12,023 bases of DNA from an uncultured Bacteroidales bacterium (lineage in GTDB: Bacteria > Bacteroidota > Bacteroidia > Bacteroidales > UBA932). Shown here piece by piece: positions 6,704-12,023 of this stretch. Under the pieces are notes generated by a model that was not told where the DNA came from, did not search any database, and worked only from the letters and a program-made list of their open reading frames with translations. The stretch covers positions 1 through 12,023 of the forward strand of contig UQYV01000060.1 of the NCBI GenBank assembly GCA_900545245.1, given 5' to 3'. The position numbers and the translations under genes are program-made. How positions within the stretch are numbered: the first letter of the stretch is position 1; the number at the start of each line of letters is the position of its first letter.

Positions 6704-7372
6704 TTACTGACGCACTTCAGCGATGATCTTCAAAGATTCGCTGCAAAGTTTTGTGACGGTTGCCCAGTCGCCTGCCTTCACTACATCCTTAGGGAAGAGG
6801 TTGCTGCCCATGCCCACGCAGGAAGCGCCGGCCTTGAACCAGGCCTTGAGGTTTTCAGCTTCCGGCTTCACGCCTCCGGTCACGAGAATCTGAGTCCACG
6901 GCATAGGAGCCTTGACGCCCTTGACGAATGCAGGGCCGAGCACGTCGCCTGGGAATGCCTTGCATATGTCACAGCCTGCCTCCTGAGTCATCCCGATTTC
7001 AGTTGCCGAGCCGCAACCAGGGATGTAAGGAACACAGCGGCGGTTGCATATCGGGGCAATAGCCGGGTTGAAGAGCGGGCCGACAACGAAGTTTGCTCCT
7101 TCCTGAAGGTAGAGAGCCGCAGTAGGAGCGTCAATGATTGACCCCACGCCGAGAATCATTCCCGGAAGTTCCGCATTTGCATATTTCACCAGTTCCGAGA
7201 ACACCTCGTGGGCAAAGTCGCCTCTGTTTGTGAACTCGAATACACGTATGCCACCGTCATAGCAAGCCTTGAGCACCGCCTTGGAAGTCTCCACGCACGG
7301 ATTATAGAACACCGGCACGAGCCCAGTAGAAAGGGCTGCCTGAATAACCTGAATCTTACTATATTTAGCCAT
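6704..7372 (-). CDS. eda: 2-keto-3-deoxy-6-phosphogluconate aldolase
   Basis: The protein has 222 residues, the usual size for this class I aldolase of the KDPG/KHG family. Visible active-site features are E46 in FEFTNR with R50, the VGSI strand (76-79), P106, the Schiff-base lysine K138 in CKAFPGD, and the phosphate-binding TGGV (165-168). It cleaves KDPG to pyruvate and glyceraldehyde-3-phosphate, the last step of the glucuronate pathway and of Entner-Doudoroff. It starts 12 bp after the kdgK stop, so translational coupling is likely. The product of the kinase just upstream is its substrate. There is no sign of truncation. Confidence 0.95.
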   Translation of the reverse strand: MAKYSKIQVIQAALSTGLVPVFYNPCVETSKAVLKACYDGGIRVFEFTNRGDFAHEVFSELVKYANAELPGMILGVGSIIDAPTAALYLQEGANFVVGPLFNPAIAPICNRRCVPYIPGCGSATEIGMTQEAGCDICKAFPGDVLGPAFVKGVKAPMPWTQILVTGGVKPEAENLKAWFKAGASCVGMGSNLFPKDVVKAGDWATVTKLCSESLKIIAEVRQ

Positions 7373-7384
7373 AACAAAAATAAT

Positions 7385-8419
7385 CTATCTTGAAACGCGC
7401 CCTGAACCATTACCTTTCATCAAAGTCTCAACCTCAGCGACTGAAACCCGGTTGTAGTCTCCCTCAATAGTATGCTTGAGGCAGGATGCAGCCACCGCAA
7501 AGTCGAGAGCTTTCTGGTCGTCACCCTTGTAGTTCAACAATCCGTAGATGAGTCCGCCGCCGAAAGAGTCTCCGCCGCCGACGCGATCGACGATGTCCGT
7601 AATGTCGTAGCGCCTTGAGGCGAAGAGAGTCTTGCCGTCATAAAGAACCGCTCCCCAAGTGTTGTGGTCGGCATTCACCGAGCCGCGAAGGGTAATCGCC
7701 ACTTTAGAGGCCTTCGGGAACTTCTCCATCAGCGACTTTGCGACAAATTCGAACTTTGCGGTGTCAATCACTCCAGCTTCGGCGTTGAATCCCTCCGGCT
7801 TGATGCCGAAGACCTTCTCCGCGTCCTCTTCATTGCCGATAATCACGTCGCAGCCCGCCACGAGAGCAGGCATAACCTCGGACGCCGTCTTGCCATATTT
7901 CCAGAGATTCTTCCTATAGTTAAGGTCGCAGGAAACCTTCACTCCATGACGGGAAGCTGCCTCAATGGCCTCCAGGCAGACATCTGCCGCGCCTTGGCTG
8001 ATTGCCGGTGTGATGCCCGTCCAGTGGAACCAGTCCACGCCCTCGAACACCTTGTCCCAGTCAATCATACCGGACTTTATCTCAGAAATTGAAGAATGCG
8101 CACGGTCGTAAATCACCTTGCTCGGACGTGAAACTGCCCCTTTTTCGATATAGTAGATGCCGACCCTGTCACCGCTCTCGATGCAGAATTCAACACCTAC
8201 TCCAAGTCCGCGAAGTTCCGCGAGACATGCCTTGGCAATGTCGTTCCCCGGAAGTGCCGTCACGAAGTGCGCATCCTCACCATAATTTGCAAGCGACACC
8301 GCGACATTTGCCTCTCCACCGCCGAAAGTTGCCTCATATTCATGAGCCTGTGAAAACCTGAGATGTCCAGGCGTTGCAAGCCTGAGCATAATCTCTCCGA
8401 ATGTAACTATTTTTGCCAT
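7385..8419 (-). CDS. kdgK: 2-keto-3-deoxygluconate kinase (PfkB family)
   Basis: The protein has 344 residues from ATG 8419. The frame is open to 8464, but that would add 15 residues and place the start just downstream of the -7 box, while MAKIVTFGEIMLRL is the usual KdgK beginning. PfkB signatures are GGGEANVAVSLA (33-44) and DRVGGGDSFGGGLIYG (278-293), with catalytic D284. DLNYRKNLW (165-173) is typical of KDG kinases. It phosphorylates 2-keto-3-deoxygluconate, made by UxuA, to KDPG using ATP. It is first in a minus-strand operon with eda and the transporter, and divergent from uxaC across a gap carrying operator copy 2. Specificity for KDG over related sugars is supported by the neighbours. 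Confidence 0.93.
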   Translation of the reverse strand: MAKIVTFGEIMLRLATPGHLRFSQAHEYEATFGGGEANVAVSLANYGEDAHFVTALPGNDIAKACLAELRGLGVGVEFCIESGDRVGIYYIEKGAVSRPSKVIYDRAHSSISEIKSGMIDWDKVFEGVDWFHWTGITPAISQGAADVCLEAIEAASRHGVKVSCDLNYRKNLWKYGKTASEVMPALVAGCDVIIGNEEDAEKVFGIKPEGFNAEAGVIDTAKFEFVAKSLMEKFPKASKVAITLRGSVNADHNTWGAVLYDGKTLFASRRYDITDIVDRVGGGDSFGGGLIYGLLNYKGDDQKALDFAVAASCLKHTIEGDYNRVSVAEVETLMKGNGSGRVSR

Positions 8420-8461
8420 ATATATGAAATATTTATGTCGACCCCAAGAAATAACCGATGA

Positions 8462-8469
8462 CAAAATTA
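8462..8469 (-). promoter_or_regulatory. -7 box of the kdgK-eda-transporter promoter
   Basis: On the minus strand this reads TAATTTTG, an exact TAnnTTTG match, about 43 bp upstream of the kdgK ATG. Operator copy 2 begins 17 bp further upstream, almost the same offset as at uxuA (16 bp). This parallel placement supports both the promoter and the operator calls. Confidence 0.6.
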
Positions 8470-8486
8470 GGAAATTTTATTCAATC

Positions 8487-8504
8487 TCCGTGTGCGTACA
8501 CGGA
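8487..8504. promoter_or_regulatory. Putative LacI-family operator, copy 2 (kdgK/uxaC divergent gap)
   Basis: TCCGTGTGCGTACACGGA is identical to the palindrome at 2328-2345 except at one central base. It lies over the expected -33 region of the kdgK promoter. On the other side it is now more than 200 bp from the uxaC start because the 178-bp palindromic element lies between them. It is the likely second site of the regulator at 2423-3484. Confidence 0.8.
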
Positions 8505-8515
8505 AATATTTTCAT

Positions 8516-8693
8516 AGAAACTGTTTAAATTTTTTGTTCAGTTATTTTGAGATGTATTTTTGAGTCAGATTTTTCTTATTTTGAGAGGAGTTTAGCGGTG
8601 CTAAATGACGAGCAAAATGGGAAAATATGGCCAAAAAGACAACAAAAGAACGAACACATAAAAACAAATGCACGAAAAATTTAAACAGTTTCT
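8516..8693. repeat. 178-bp long imperfect palindrome with 19-bp perfect terminal inverted repeats
   Basis: AGAAACTGTTTAAATTTTT (8516-8534) is perfectly complementary to the sequence at 8675-8693. A hairpin TTTAGC-ggt-GCTAAA (8591-8605) lies near the centre, and partially complementary T-rich and A-rich arms (for example ATTTTG at 8578-8583 with CAAAAT at 8613-8618) fill the space between. It contains no ORF of note. The form resembles a MITE or other miniature palindromic element. No clear target-site duplication is seen. It occupies most of the gap between operator copy 2 and uxaC, so it should affect the uxaC leader or promoter. Confidence 0.75.
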
Positions 8694-8701
8694 TAAATTT
8701 G
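8694..8701 (+). promoter_or_regulatory. Candidate -7 box for uxaC
   Basis: TAAATTTG, an exact TAnnTTTG match and the same octamer as at uxuA, starts immediately after the palindromic element and 24 bp before the uxaC ATG. It would give a very short leader. If the 178-bp element were absent, this box would lie about 11 bp from operator copy 2. An alternative promoter inside the element is TTTG (8533-8536) with TATTTTTG (8555-8562). Which one is used cannot be decided from the sequence. Confidence 0.35.
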
Positions 8702-8717
8702 TGAAAACTCAGGAAAT

Positions 8718-10121
8718 ATGGAAAGCTTAATCAACGAAGATTTTCTTCTCGGGAACGGATATGCCCGCGAACTTTATCACGAAAGTGCTGAAAAACAACC
8801 CATTATAGACTACCATTGTCATCTGGTGCCGCAGCAGGTCGCCGAAAACCACCGGTTTGCCGACATCACTGAGGTCTGGCTCGGAGGTGACCACTACAAA
8901 TGGCGCGCGCTCAGGGGCAACGGAGTCGGAGAAGACTTCATCACAGGAAACCGCAGCAGTTGGGAGAAGTTTGAGAAATGGGCGGAAACCGTGCCCTACA
9001 CCATGCGAAACCCGCTCTATCACTGGACGCACCTCGAACTCGCGAGAGTTTTTGGGATTTATGACATTCTGAAGCCTGAGACCGCACGGAGCATCTATGA
9101 CAGGTGCAACGAGATGCTCGGGACGGAGGAATTCCGTGCACAGGCGCTGATGCGGAAGTTTAATGTGGAGACCGTCTGCACCACCGATGATCCGACGGAT
9201 TCGTTGGAATGGCACAAGCAGATTGCGGAACATCCGTTCGGGGTGCAGGTACTGCCGACATGGAGGCCGGACAAGGTGATGGGAGTGGATGCACCCGAAA
9301 GTTTCGCGACATACATCGGAAAGCTCTCCGAGGTCTCGGGAGTCGGAATCACGGGCTATCAGGACCTGCTTGACGCCCTCCGGAAACGTCACGAGTTCTT
9401 CGCCCGGATGGGCTGCCGCCTTTCAGACCACGGCCTTGACACCTTCTATTCGGACGACTGCCCACGCGAAGAGGCAGACCGCATCTTCCGCAAGGTCCTC
9501 GGCGGTCAGGTTCCCGACGCTGTCGAAGTCTCGAAGTTCAAGAGTGTCGTACTGTTCGACCTTGCGGCCATGGACTGCGAAAGCGGATGGACCCAGCAGT
9601 TCCACGTAGGTCCCAACAGAAACAACAACCGCAGGATGTTCGAGAAACTCGGCCCGGACACGGGATTCGACGCCATCGACGACAAGCCGGTTGCGGCTGC
9701 CGGTCACAGATTCTTCAGCAATCTCGCCTACGAAGATAAACTCGGAAAGACCATACTCTACAACCTCAACCCGAAGGATACGGAGGTCTTTGCGACTATG
9801 GCATATACCTTCAATGACGGAAGCCTGCCTGGAAAGATGCAGTATGGTGCAGCCTGGTGGTTCCTAGACCAGGAGGACGGTATGCGCAAGCAGATGAACG
9901 CCCTGTCGTCCCTCGGACTTCTCAGCCGTTTCGTCGGTATGCTCACTGATTCCCGCAGTTTTCTCTCCTACCCACGCCACGAGTATTTCCGCCGCATTCT
10001 CTGCGCCCTCCTCGGCGATGATATTGCCTCAGGCCGTCTCCCTAAGTCCGAACTACCGTTCATCCACAAGATGGTCACCGACATCTGCTACCACAACGCC
10101 AAGAGCTACTTCCAGTTCTGA
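8718..10121 (+). CDS. uxaC: Uronate (glucuronate) isomerase
   Basis: The 467-residue protein is full length compared with E. coli UxaC (about 470). It belongs to the amidohydrolase superfamily: the metal-binding HCH is at H33/H35, and TTDDPTDSLEWH (155-166), SDHGLD (236-241), QFHVGPNRNNN (294-304) and LTDSRSFLSYPRHEYFRR (409-426, with D411) are all conserved family segments. It converts D-glucuronate to D-fructuronate and D-galacturonate to D-tagaturonate; only the enzymes after fructuronate are present here. An AGGA sequence lies 7 bp before the ATG, one of the few plausible Shine-Dalgarno sites in the window. It is transcribed alone, divergently from kdgK, and is followed by a strong hairpin. 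Confidence 0.96.
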   Translation: MESLINEDFLLGNGYARELYHESAEKQPIIDYHCHLVPQQVAENHRFADITEVWLGGDHYKWRALRGNGVGEDFITGNRSSWEKFEKWAETVPYTMRNPLYHWTHLELARVFGIYDILKPETARSIYDRCNEMLGTEEFRAQALMRKFNVETVCTTDDPTDSLEWHKQIAEHPFGVQVLPTWRPDKVMGVDAPESFATYIGKLSEVSGVGITGYQDLLDALRKRHEFFARMGCRLSDHGLDTFYSDDCPREEADRIFRKVLGGQVPDAVEVSKFKSVVLFDLAAMDCESGWTQQFHVGPNRNNNRRMFEKLGPDTGFDAIDDKPVAAAGHRFFSNLAYEDKLGKTILYNLNPKDTEVFATMAYTFNDGSLPGKMQYGAAWWFLDQEDGMRKQMNALSSLGLLSRFVGMLTDSRSFLSYPRHEYFRRILCALLGDDIASGRLPKSELPFIHKMVTDICYHNAKSYFQF

Positions 10122-10173
10122 CATAACCAAACAACATGACTGGGGATAAAACAAAATTCAGGAGCCAATAAAA

Positions 10174-10222
10174 GGTCACTGCATTAAGCGATTTTTACAG
10201 AATTTAGCTTAATGCAGTGACC
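10174..10222 (+). terminator. Strong hairpin downstream of uxaC, probable terminator
   Basis: A perfect 16-bp stem, GGTCACTGCATTAAGC (10174-10189) with its complement at 10207-10222, has a 17-nt loop. It starts 52 bp after the uxaC stop. A-rich sequence precedes it (AATAAAA), and AT-rich sequence without an immediate U tract follows, so its efficiency as an intrinsic terminator is uncertain. A third copy of GGTCACT occurs at 10240-10246, which suggests it may instead be an end structure of a lost mobile element. Confidence 0.5.
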
Positions 10223-10230
10223 GAAATCAT

Positions 10231-10314
10231 AAATATTTTGGTCACTCCGCGGACAATCTGGAGTATCCGGTCGGAAAGAAACTGCCGCTGTGGATTGTTG
10301 GGCTGAACTACTGA
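10231..10314 (+). pseudogene. Coding-like fragment of unknown family
   Basis: One plus-strand frame reads KYFGHSADNLEYPVGKKL (10231-10284) and continues PLWIVGLNY to a TGA at 10312-10314. The composition looks protein-like and the upstream frame is closed by a TAA inside the hairpin, so this can only be a remnant. The stop lies exactly where insertion-sequence homology from the right ends, so it may be created by the junction. I do not recognise the family. An ATPase/PDDEXK-type C-terminus (ending in a WxxGxN strand) is one weak possibility. Confidence 0.3.
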
Positions 10315-10393
10315 CATAGCCCGCACAAAAGACCTATGGATATCCCGAGGTACTTCCTGCGTAGCAGCTCTACCGTTTGGTGCCAGATTTTTT
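10308..10393 (-). pseudogene. Truncated IS3-family OrfB start
   Basis: Reading minus strand in the -1 frame relative to OrfA, from the A7 site, gives KKIWHQTVELLRRKYLGIS followed by IGLLCGLCQ and a TAG. This is the usual junction region and first residues of an IS3-family OrfB catalytic subunit in Bacteroidales. The following DDE domain, normally about 250 further residues, is absent: homology stops at about 10312. The element therefore cannot make its own transposase. Confidence 0.65.
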
Positions 10394-10801
10394 TCGCACA
10401 GGGATGTTGAACGTCTTCTCTGCCAAATCTATCATCGTGCTGTAGGCTTCGGAGCGGAGTTTCTCCAACTTCAATGCTTTGCTCAGACGCTGGTTCTCTG
10501 CCTCCAGCTCATGTATGCGCTCCTCGGGAGTTCTTTTTGCCATATCTTCTTCGTTTTCCGGCAAAGATACTAATTCCCGTTCGTTTACATATTTGTCCAT
10601 CCAGTTGAATAGGACCTGACGGCTGCTTATGTGATACTTCTCCACAATCTCTTGAGCCGGACGGCCGCCTGACACATACTCCGACACAATGGACATCTTG
10701 TCCTCTTCCGTAAACTTGTACTTCCCGGTCGCAATCTCACGTTCCTCGTACCAGCCAAGGGACTCGTTCCAGACCCTACGCTTTGCTCTTTTTTCTTCCA
10801 T
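10370..10801 (-). CDS. IS3-family transposase OrfA-like protein
   Basis: The protein has 143 residues from ATG 10801; an ATG at 10834 in the same frame is possible. A helix-turn-helix lies around YKFTEEDKMSIVSEY to SSRQVLFNWMDKY. It is followed by a leucine-zipper-like coiled coil (RIHELEAENQRLSKALKLEK) and the typical IS3 OrfA tail (MIDLAEKTFNIPVRKKSGTKR). OrfA binds the element ends and, by -1 frameshifting, fuses to OrfB. Near its end an A AAA AAA heptamer (10388-10394) fits that mechanism. The N-terminus is about 25 residues longer than usual for OrfA and overlaps the upstream HTH gene by 26 bp in another frame, suggesting coupled translation or a fusion junction. The downstream OrfB is truncated, so the gene is likely non-functional for transposition. 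Confidence 0.8.
   Translation of the reverse strand: MEEKRAKRRVWNESLGWYEEREIATGKYKFTEEDKMSIVSEYVSGGRPAQEIVEKYHISSRQVLFNWMDKYVNERELVSLPENEEDMAKRTPEERIHELEAENQRLSKALKLEKLRSEAYSTMIDLAEKTFNIPVRKKSGTKR
10388..10394 (-). other. Slippery A7 heptamer for -1 programmed frameshifting
   Basis: On the minus strand OrfA codons read CGA AAA AAA TCT, giving the heptamer A AAA AAA, 18 nt before the OrfA stop. The OrfB remnant continues in the -1 frame, as in standard IS3-family OrfAB production. The truncation of OrfB makes it a relic here. Confidence 0.65.
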
Positions 10802-11141
10802 TGACTCTTTTGCTTTGGTCTCGCATAGTGTCAACCAGACGCACCGTATTGTACACGGTACGCTCCGACACTTCCGGTAGTTCAGGAAAATGCTCCTTCA
10901 GACGGTCATGGATCTGGGCTACAGACAAGAAAGGGTAGTCCTGCAGTAACTGCTTGATGAAGCCTTCGAAGGCTTCCAGCTTGCGTTTCCGGCGAAGGAT
11001 TTCGCTGGAAATCAATCCCTCAAACTCCTTCTCGTTCATTTGCTGGTAGCGACGGACCGTGTCCCTGCTGATGCCCAACTTCATCGCAATCTGCATCTGA
11101 CTGAAGGATTTTCGGGATAATTCATTAATTTTGCTCCACAT
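10776..11141 (-). CDS. Helix-turn-helix protein resembling the N-terminus of IS21-family IstA
   Basis: The protein has 121 residues from ATG 11141 (an earlier in-frame ATG at 11174 is possible). It begins MWSKINELSRKSFSQMQIAM and contains the HTH KLGISRDTVRRY (about residues 21-32). FLSVAQIHDRLKEHFPELP and SERTVYN follow, a pattern typical of the first about 120 residues of IS21 IstA transposases in Bacteroidales. IstA is normally about 400-500 residues with a DDE core. Here the protein ends in a basic tail (KRVNGRKKSKA) just after the DNA-binding part, overlapping the IS3-type OrfA. It is either a truncated IstA or a free-standing DNA-binding accessory protein of a three-gene IS. The fold is confident; the origin is not. 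Confidence 0.7.
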   Translation of the reverse strand: MWSKINELSRKSFSQMQIAMKLGISRDTVRRYQQMNEKEFEGLISSEILRRKRKLEAFEGFIKQLLQDYPFLSVAQIHDRLKEHFPELPEVSERTVYNTVRLVDTMRDQSKRVNGRKKSKA

Positions 11142-11172
11142 AGTGACAATTGAAATTAAATTTAACTGTGTC

Positions 11173-11220
11173 ATGGTTGTCTGTTTTCAGACCTTAAGCT
11201 TTTCTAAAATAGACAACCAT
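11173..11220. other. 10-bp inverted repeat upstream of the IS genes
   Basis: ATGGTTGTCT (11173-11182) and AGACAACCAT (11211-11220) are perfectly complementary across a 28-nt spacer. A competing small hairpin, GTCTG-tttt-CAGAC, lies at 11179-11192. It may be a regulatory structure in the IS leader or an element end. Confidence 0.6.
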
Positions 11221-11247
11221 GTTCTTTTTTCAAAATCTCACTGCAGA

Positions 11248-11341
11248 ACTCATTATTCACGAATCACCTGACGACTCTTATTTTCCGAAATCGGGTGGTT
11301 CTAATTTTCTGAAAACTGTCGGTTCTCATTTTTCTGAAATC
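11248..11341. repeat. Cluster of four degenerate direct repeats, 24-26 bp period
   Basis: Copies are at 11248-11265 (ACTCATTATTCACGAATC), 11275-11292 (CTCTTATTTTCCGAAATC), 11299-11316 (TTCTAATTTTCTGAAAAC) and 11323-11341 (TTCTCATTTTTCTGAAATC). The G of the GAA core recurs at 11261, 11287, 11311 and 11336. The cluster lies directly upstream of the IstA-like gene. IS21-family ends are known to carry multiple short transposase-binding repeats, so this may be such an end; that assignment is inference. Confidence 0.6.
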
Positions 11342-11426
11342 TACGGAAACAAAGTTACTGCTTACAATCGTATCATCAAATTGTCGGTCATACATCAATC
11401 CTACCGCTTTGGAAGATATTATATGA

Positions 11427-11618
11427 ACGCCTTCCACATTCGAAGCATTGATACACAAACTATTCGATGGCGTCAAGCTGCAAGTTACTGTCGACGGCCG
11501 CCACCCTAAAGAATGGTTCATTGTGCCATTCAAAGCGATCGAAGAAGTCGTAAACGCAATAATCGCCGGTAAGCCAATAGAATACAATCCGCAATTTCAA
11601 CAAATCATATATAAGTAA
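11427..11618 (+). pseudogene. C-terminal remnant of a GIY-YIG nuclease family protein
   Basis: The plus-strand frame from the TGA at 11424 to the TAA at 11616-11618 encodes 63 residues. It includes FEALIHKLFDGVKL, HPKEWFIVPFKAIEEVV and EYNPQFQQII. This resembles the C-terminal region of T5orf172-type GIY-YIG nuclease proteins of Bacteroidales, where a conserved HxxF...EWF..P..I segment precedes the end. The catalytic GIY and YIG motifs are absent: the reading frame is closed upstream and the repeat cluster and IS genes occupy the place of the N-terminal part. The only start-like codon in frame is TTG 11448. Best read as a 5'-truncated gene. The family call rests on pattern memory and is moderate. 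Confidence 0.5.
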
Positions 11619-11636
11619 ACCATTCAGTTTTATGTT

Positions 11637-11819
11637 ATGAACATAGACACGACAAAAATAAACGAGTTGATGGAGTTTGTTCAAAAATCTCCTGCGATTC
11701 AAGACCTTGAATCCTATTTATCTGCCATAAGAAACGGCACTTGCCATACTGTTCCACACAAAGTTATTGATGATGTCTTTGACGCATTTGGCATAATTGT
11801 AAAAGAAAATGACAGATGA
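11637..11819 (+). CDS. Small hypothetical protein (60 aa)
   Basis: An intact ATG-to-TGA frame encodes a soluble, mildly acidic protein (MNIDTTKINELMEFVQKSPA at the start, ending GIIVKENDR). Predicted helices lie over residues 7-32 and 42-52. There is no signal peptide or membrane segment. It starts 18 bp after the GIY-YIG remnant's stop and overlaps the next small ORF by 11 bp. I do not recognise the family. The tight spacing suggests it was, or is, co-transcribed with the truncated upstream gene. Confidence 0.55.
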   Translation: MNIDTTKINELMEFVQKSPAIQDLESYLSAIRNGTCHTVPHKVIDDVFDAFGIIVKENDR

Positions 11820-11913
11820 TCCGGAAGAAATAGTTGAACTACAAAAGCATGCGACCAAATACTGGTTGTGCAGTGCTATAGTCGCAAACAATATCACTAT
11901 AACAGAGGATTAA
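11809..11913 (+). CDS. Very small overlapping ORF (34 aa)
   Basis: ATG 11809 lies within the end of the 60-aa gene (overlap 11 bp, different frame), the arrangement expected for translational coupling. The product begins MTDDPEEIVELQKHATKYWL and ends in a hydrophobic/Thr-rich stretch before TAA 11911-11913. The helical start followed by KYWLCSAIVANN could be a short protein or a broken one. No family recognised. Confidence 0.4.
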   Translation: MTDDPEEIVELQKHATKYWLCSAIVANNITITED

Positions 11914-12023
11914 CAAAGACAAATACCACTTAATTGAAATTTCTTGAATTGCACCCAGGATTTCAGTTCTTCCTGACTTTGACAATGAGGCACCCTACGC
12001 GAAATTGGGGTCAATCAGCGGCC
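11914..12023. other. Window end with no recognisable feature
   Basis: These 110 bases contain no convincing ORF, hairpin or repeat that I can support. The change towards a more GC-rich composition in the last 40 bases may mark the start of another gene or element beyond the window. Confidence 0.3.

Larger units (their letters stand above)
10312..11220 (-). mobile_element. Decayed insertion-sequence region (IS3-like OrfA/truncated OrfB with an IstA-like upstream gene)
   Basis: The stretch holds an upstream helix-turn-helix gene, an IS3-type OrfA with a slippery A7, and the beginning of OrfB, all on the minus strand. The left boundary is set by loss of OrfB similarity near 10312. The right boundary is tentatively placed at a 10-bp inverted repeat (11173-11220). 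Matching terminal repeats at both ends are not seen, as expected for a truncated copy. Whether all three ORFs come from one element or two nested ones is unresolved. Confidence 0.6.

Noticed and set aside
8420..8464. 15-residue N-terminal extension of KdgK
   Set aside because: The upstream ATG sits at the edge of the putative promoter, and MAKIVTFGEIMLRL is the family start.
8542..8586. Two TTATTTTGAGA copies 34 bp apart inside the 178-bp palindrome, as further members of the ATPase-flanking array
   Set aside because: Only two copies in a very T-rich stretch, with different flanks and spacing. Chance similarity is likely.
10783..10793. A AAA AAG slippery site at the end of the IstA-like gene
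   Set aside because: The following OrfA lies in the +1 frame, not the -1 frame, so this heptamer would not give a fusion with it. Re-initiation at ATG 10801 is simpler.
11219..11509. 96-residue plus-strand ORF across the repeat cluster
   Set aside because: Its frame crosses non-coding direct repeats and then runs out of frame with the conserved GIY-YIG-like C-terminal remnant, so it is probably not a real gene.

Overview
The window comes from a Bacteroidota genome, most likely order Bacteroidales. Good matches to the Bacteroidota -7 promoter box (TAnnTTTG) lie upstream of several genes, Shine-Dalgarno sites are weak or absent, and the gene families fit: an SDR-type UxuB, a DUF4143 ATPase and Bacteroidales-style insertion-sequence genes. 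The species cannot be fixed from the sequence.

Regions 54-3484 and 5100-10121 together form a D-glucuronate catabolic locus. It encodes hexuronate uptake (MFS/ExuT-like, 5100-6629), uronate isomerase UxaC (8718-10121), SDR-type fructuronate reductase UxuB (54-869), mannonate dehydratase UxuA (1081-2247), 2-keto-3-deoxygluconate kinase KdgK (7385-8419) and KDPG aldolase Eda (6704-7372). This covers glucuronate -> fructuronate -> mannonate -> KDG -> KDPG -> pyruvate + glyceraldehyde-3-phosphate. No UxaA/UxaB is present, so the galacturonate branch is not complete here. There are two divergent pairs: uxuA-uxuB (-) against a LacI-family regulator (+), and kdgK-eda-transporter (-) against uxaC (+). 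Each divergent gap holds one copy of the same 18-bp palindrome with a central CG, TCCGTGTGCGnACACGGA. It lies 16-17 bp upstream of the -7 box of the minus-strand operon in both cases. This looks like a small local regulon controlled by the LacI-type protein at 2423-3484.

The catabolic genes are interrupted at 3485-5099 by an apparently unrelated AAA ATPase with a DUF4143-type C-terminus (3607-4878). Both flanks of this gene carry arrays of short degenerate repeats sharing the core TTATTnTG at a 32-33 bp period: three copies upstream and five downstream. This is the most unusual arrangement in the window.

Two long imperfect palindromes look like non-coding interspersed elements. One, at 967-1090, overlaps and supplies the end of uxuA. 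The other, at 8516-8693, sits between the operator and uxaC.

The right end (10122-12023) is a decayed accessory region. It holds a strong hairpin after uxaC, a coding fragment, a truncated IS3-like element with an A7 frameshift site and only the start of its OrfB, an IstA-like helix-turn-helix gene, a 24-26 bp direct-repeat cluster, a probable GIY-YIG nuclease C-terminal remnant, and two overlapping small ORFs of unknown function.
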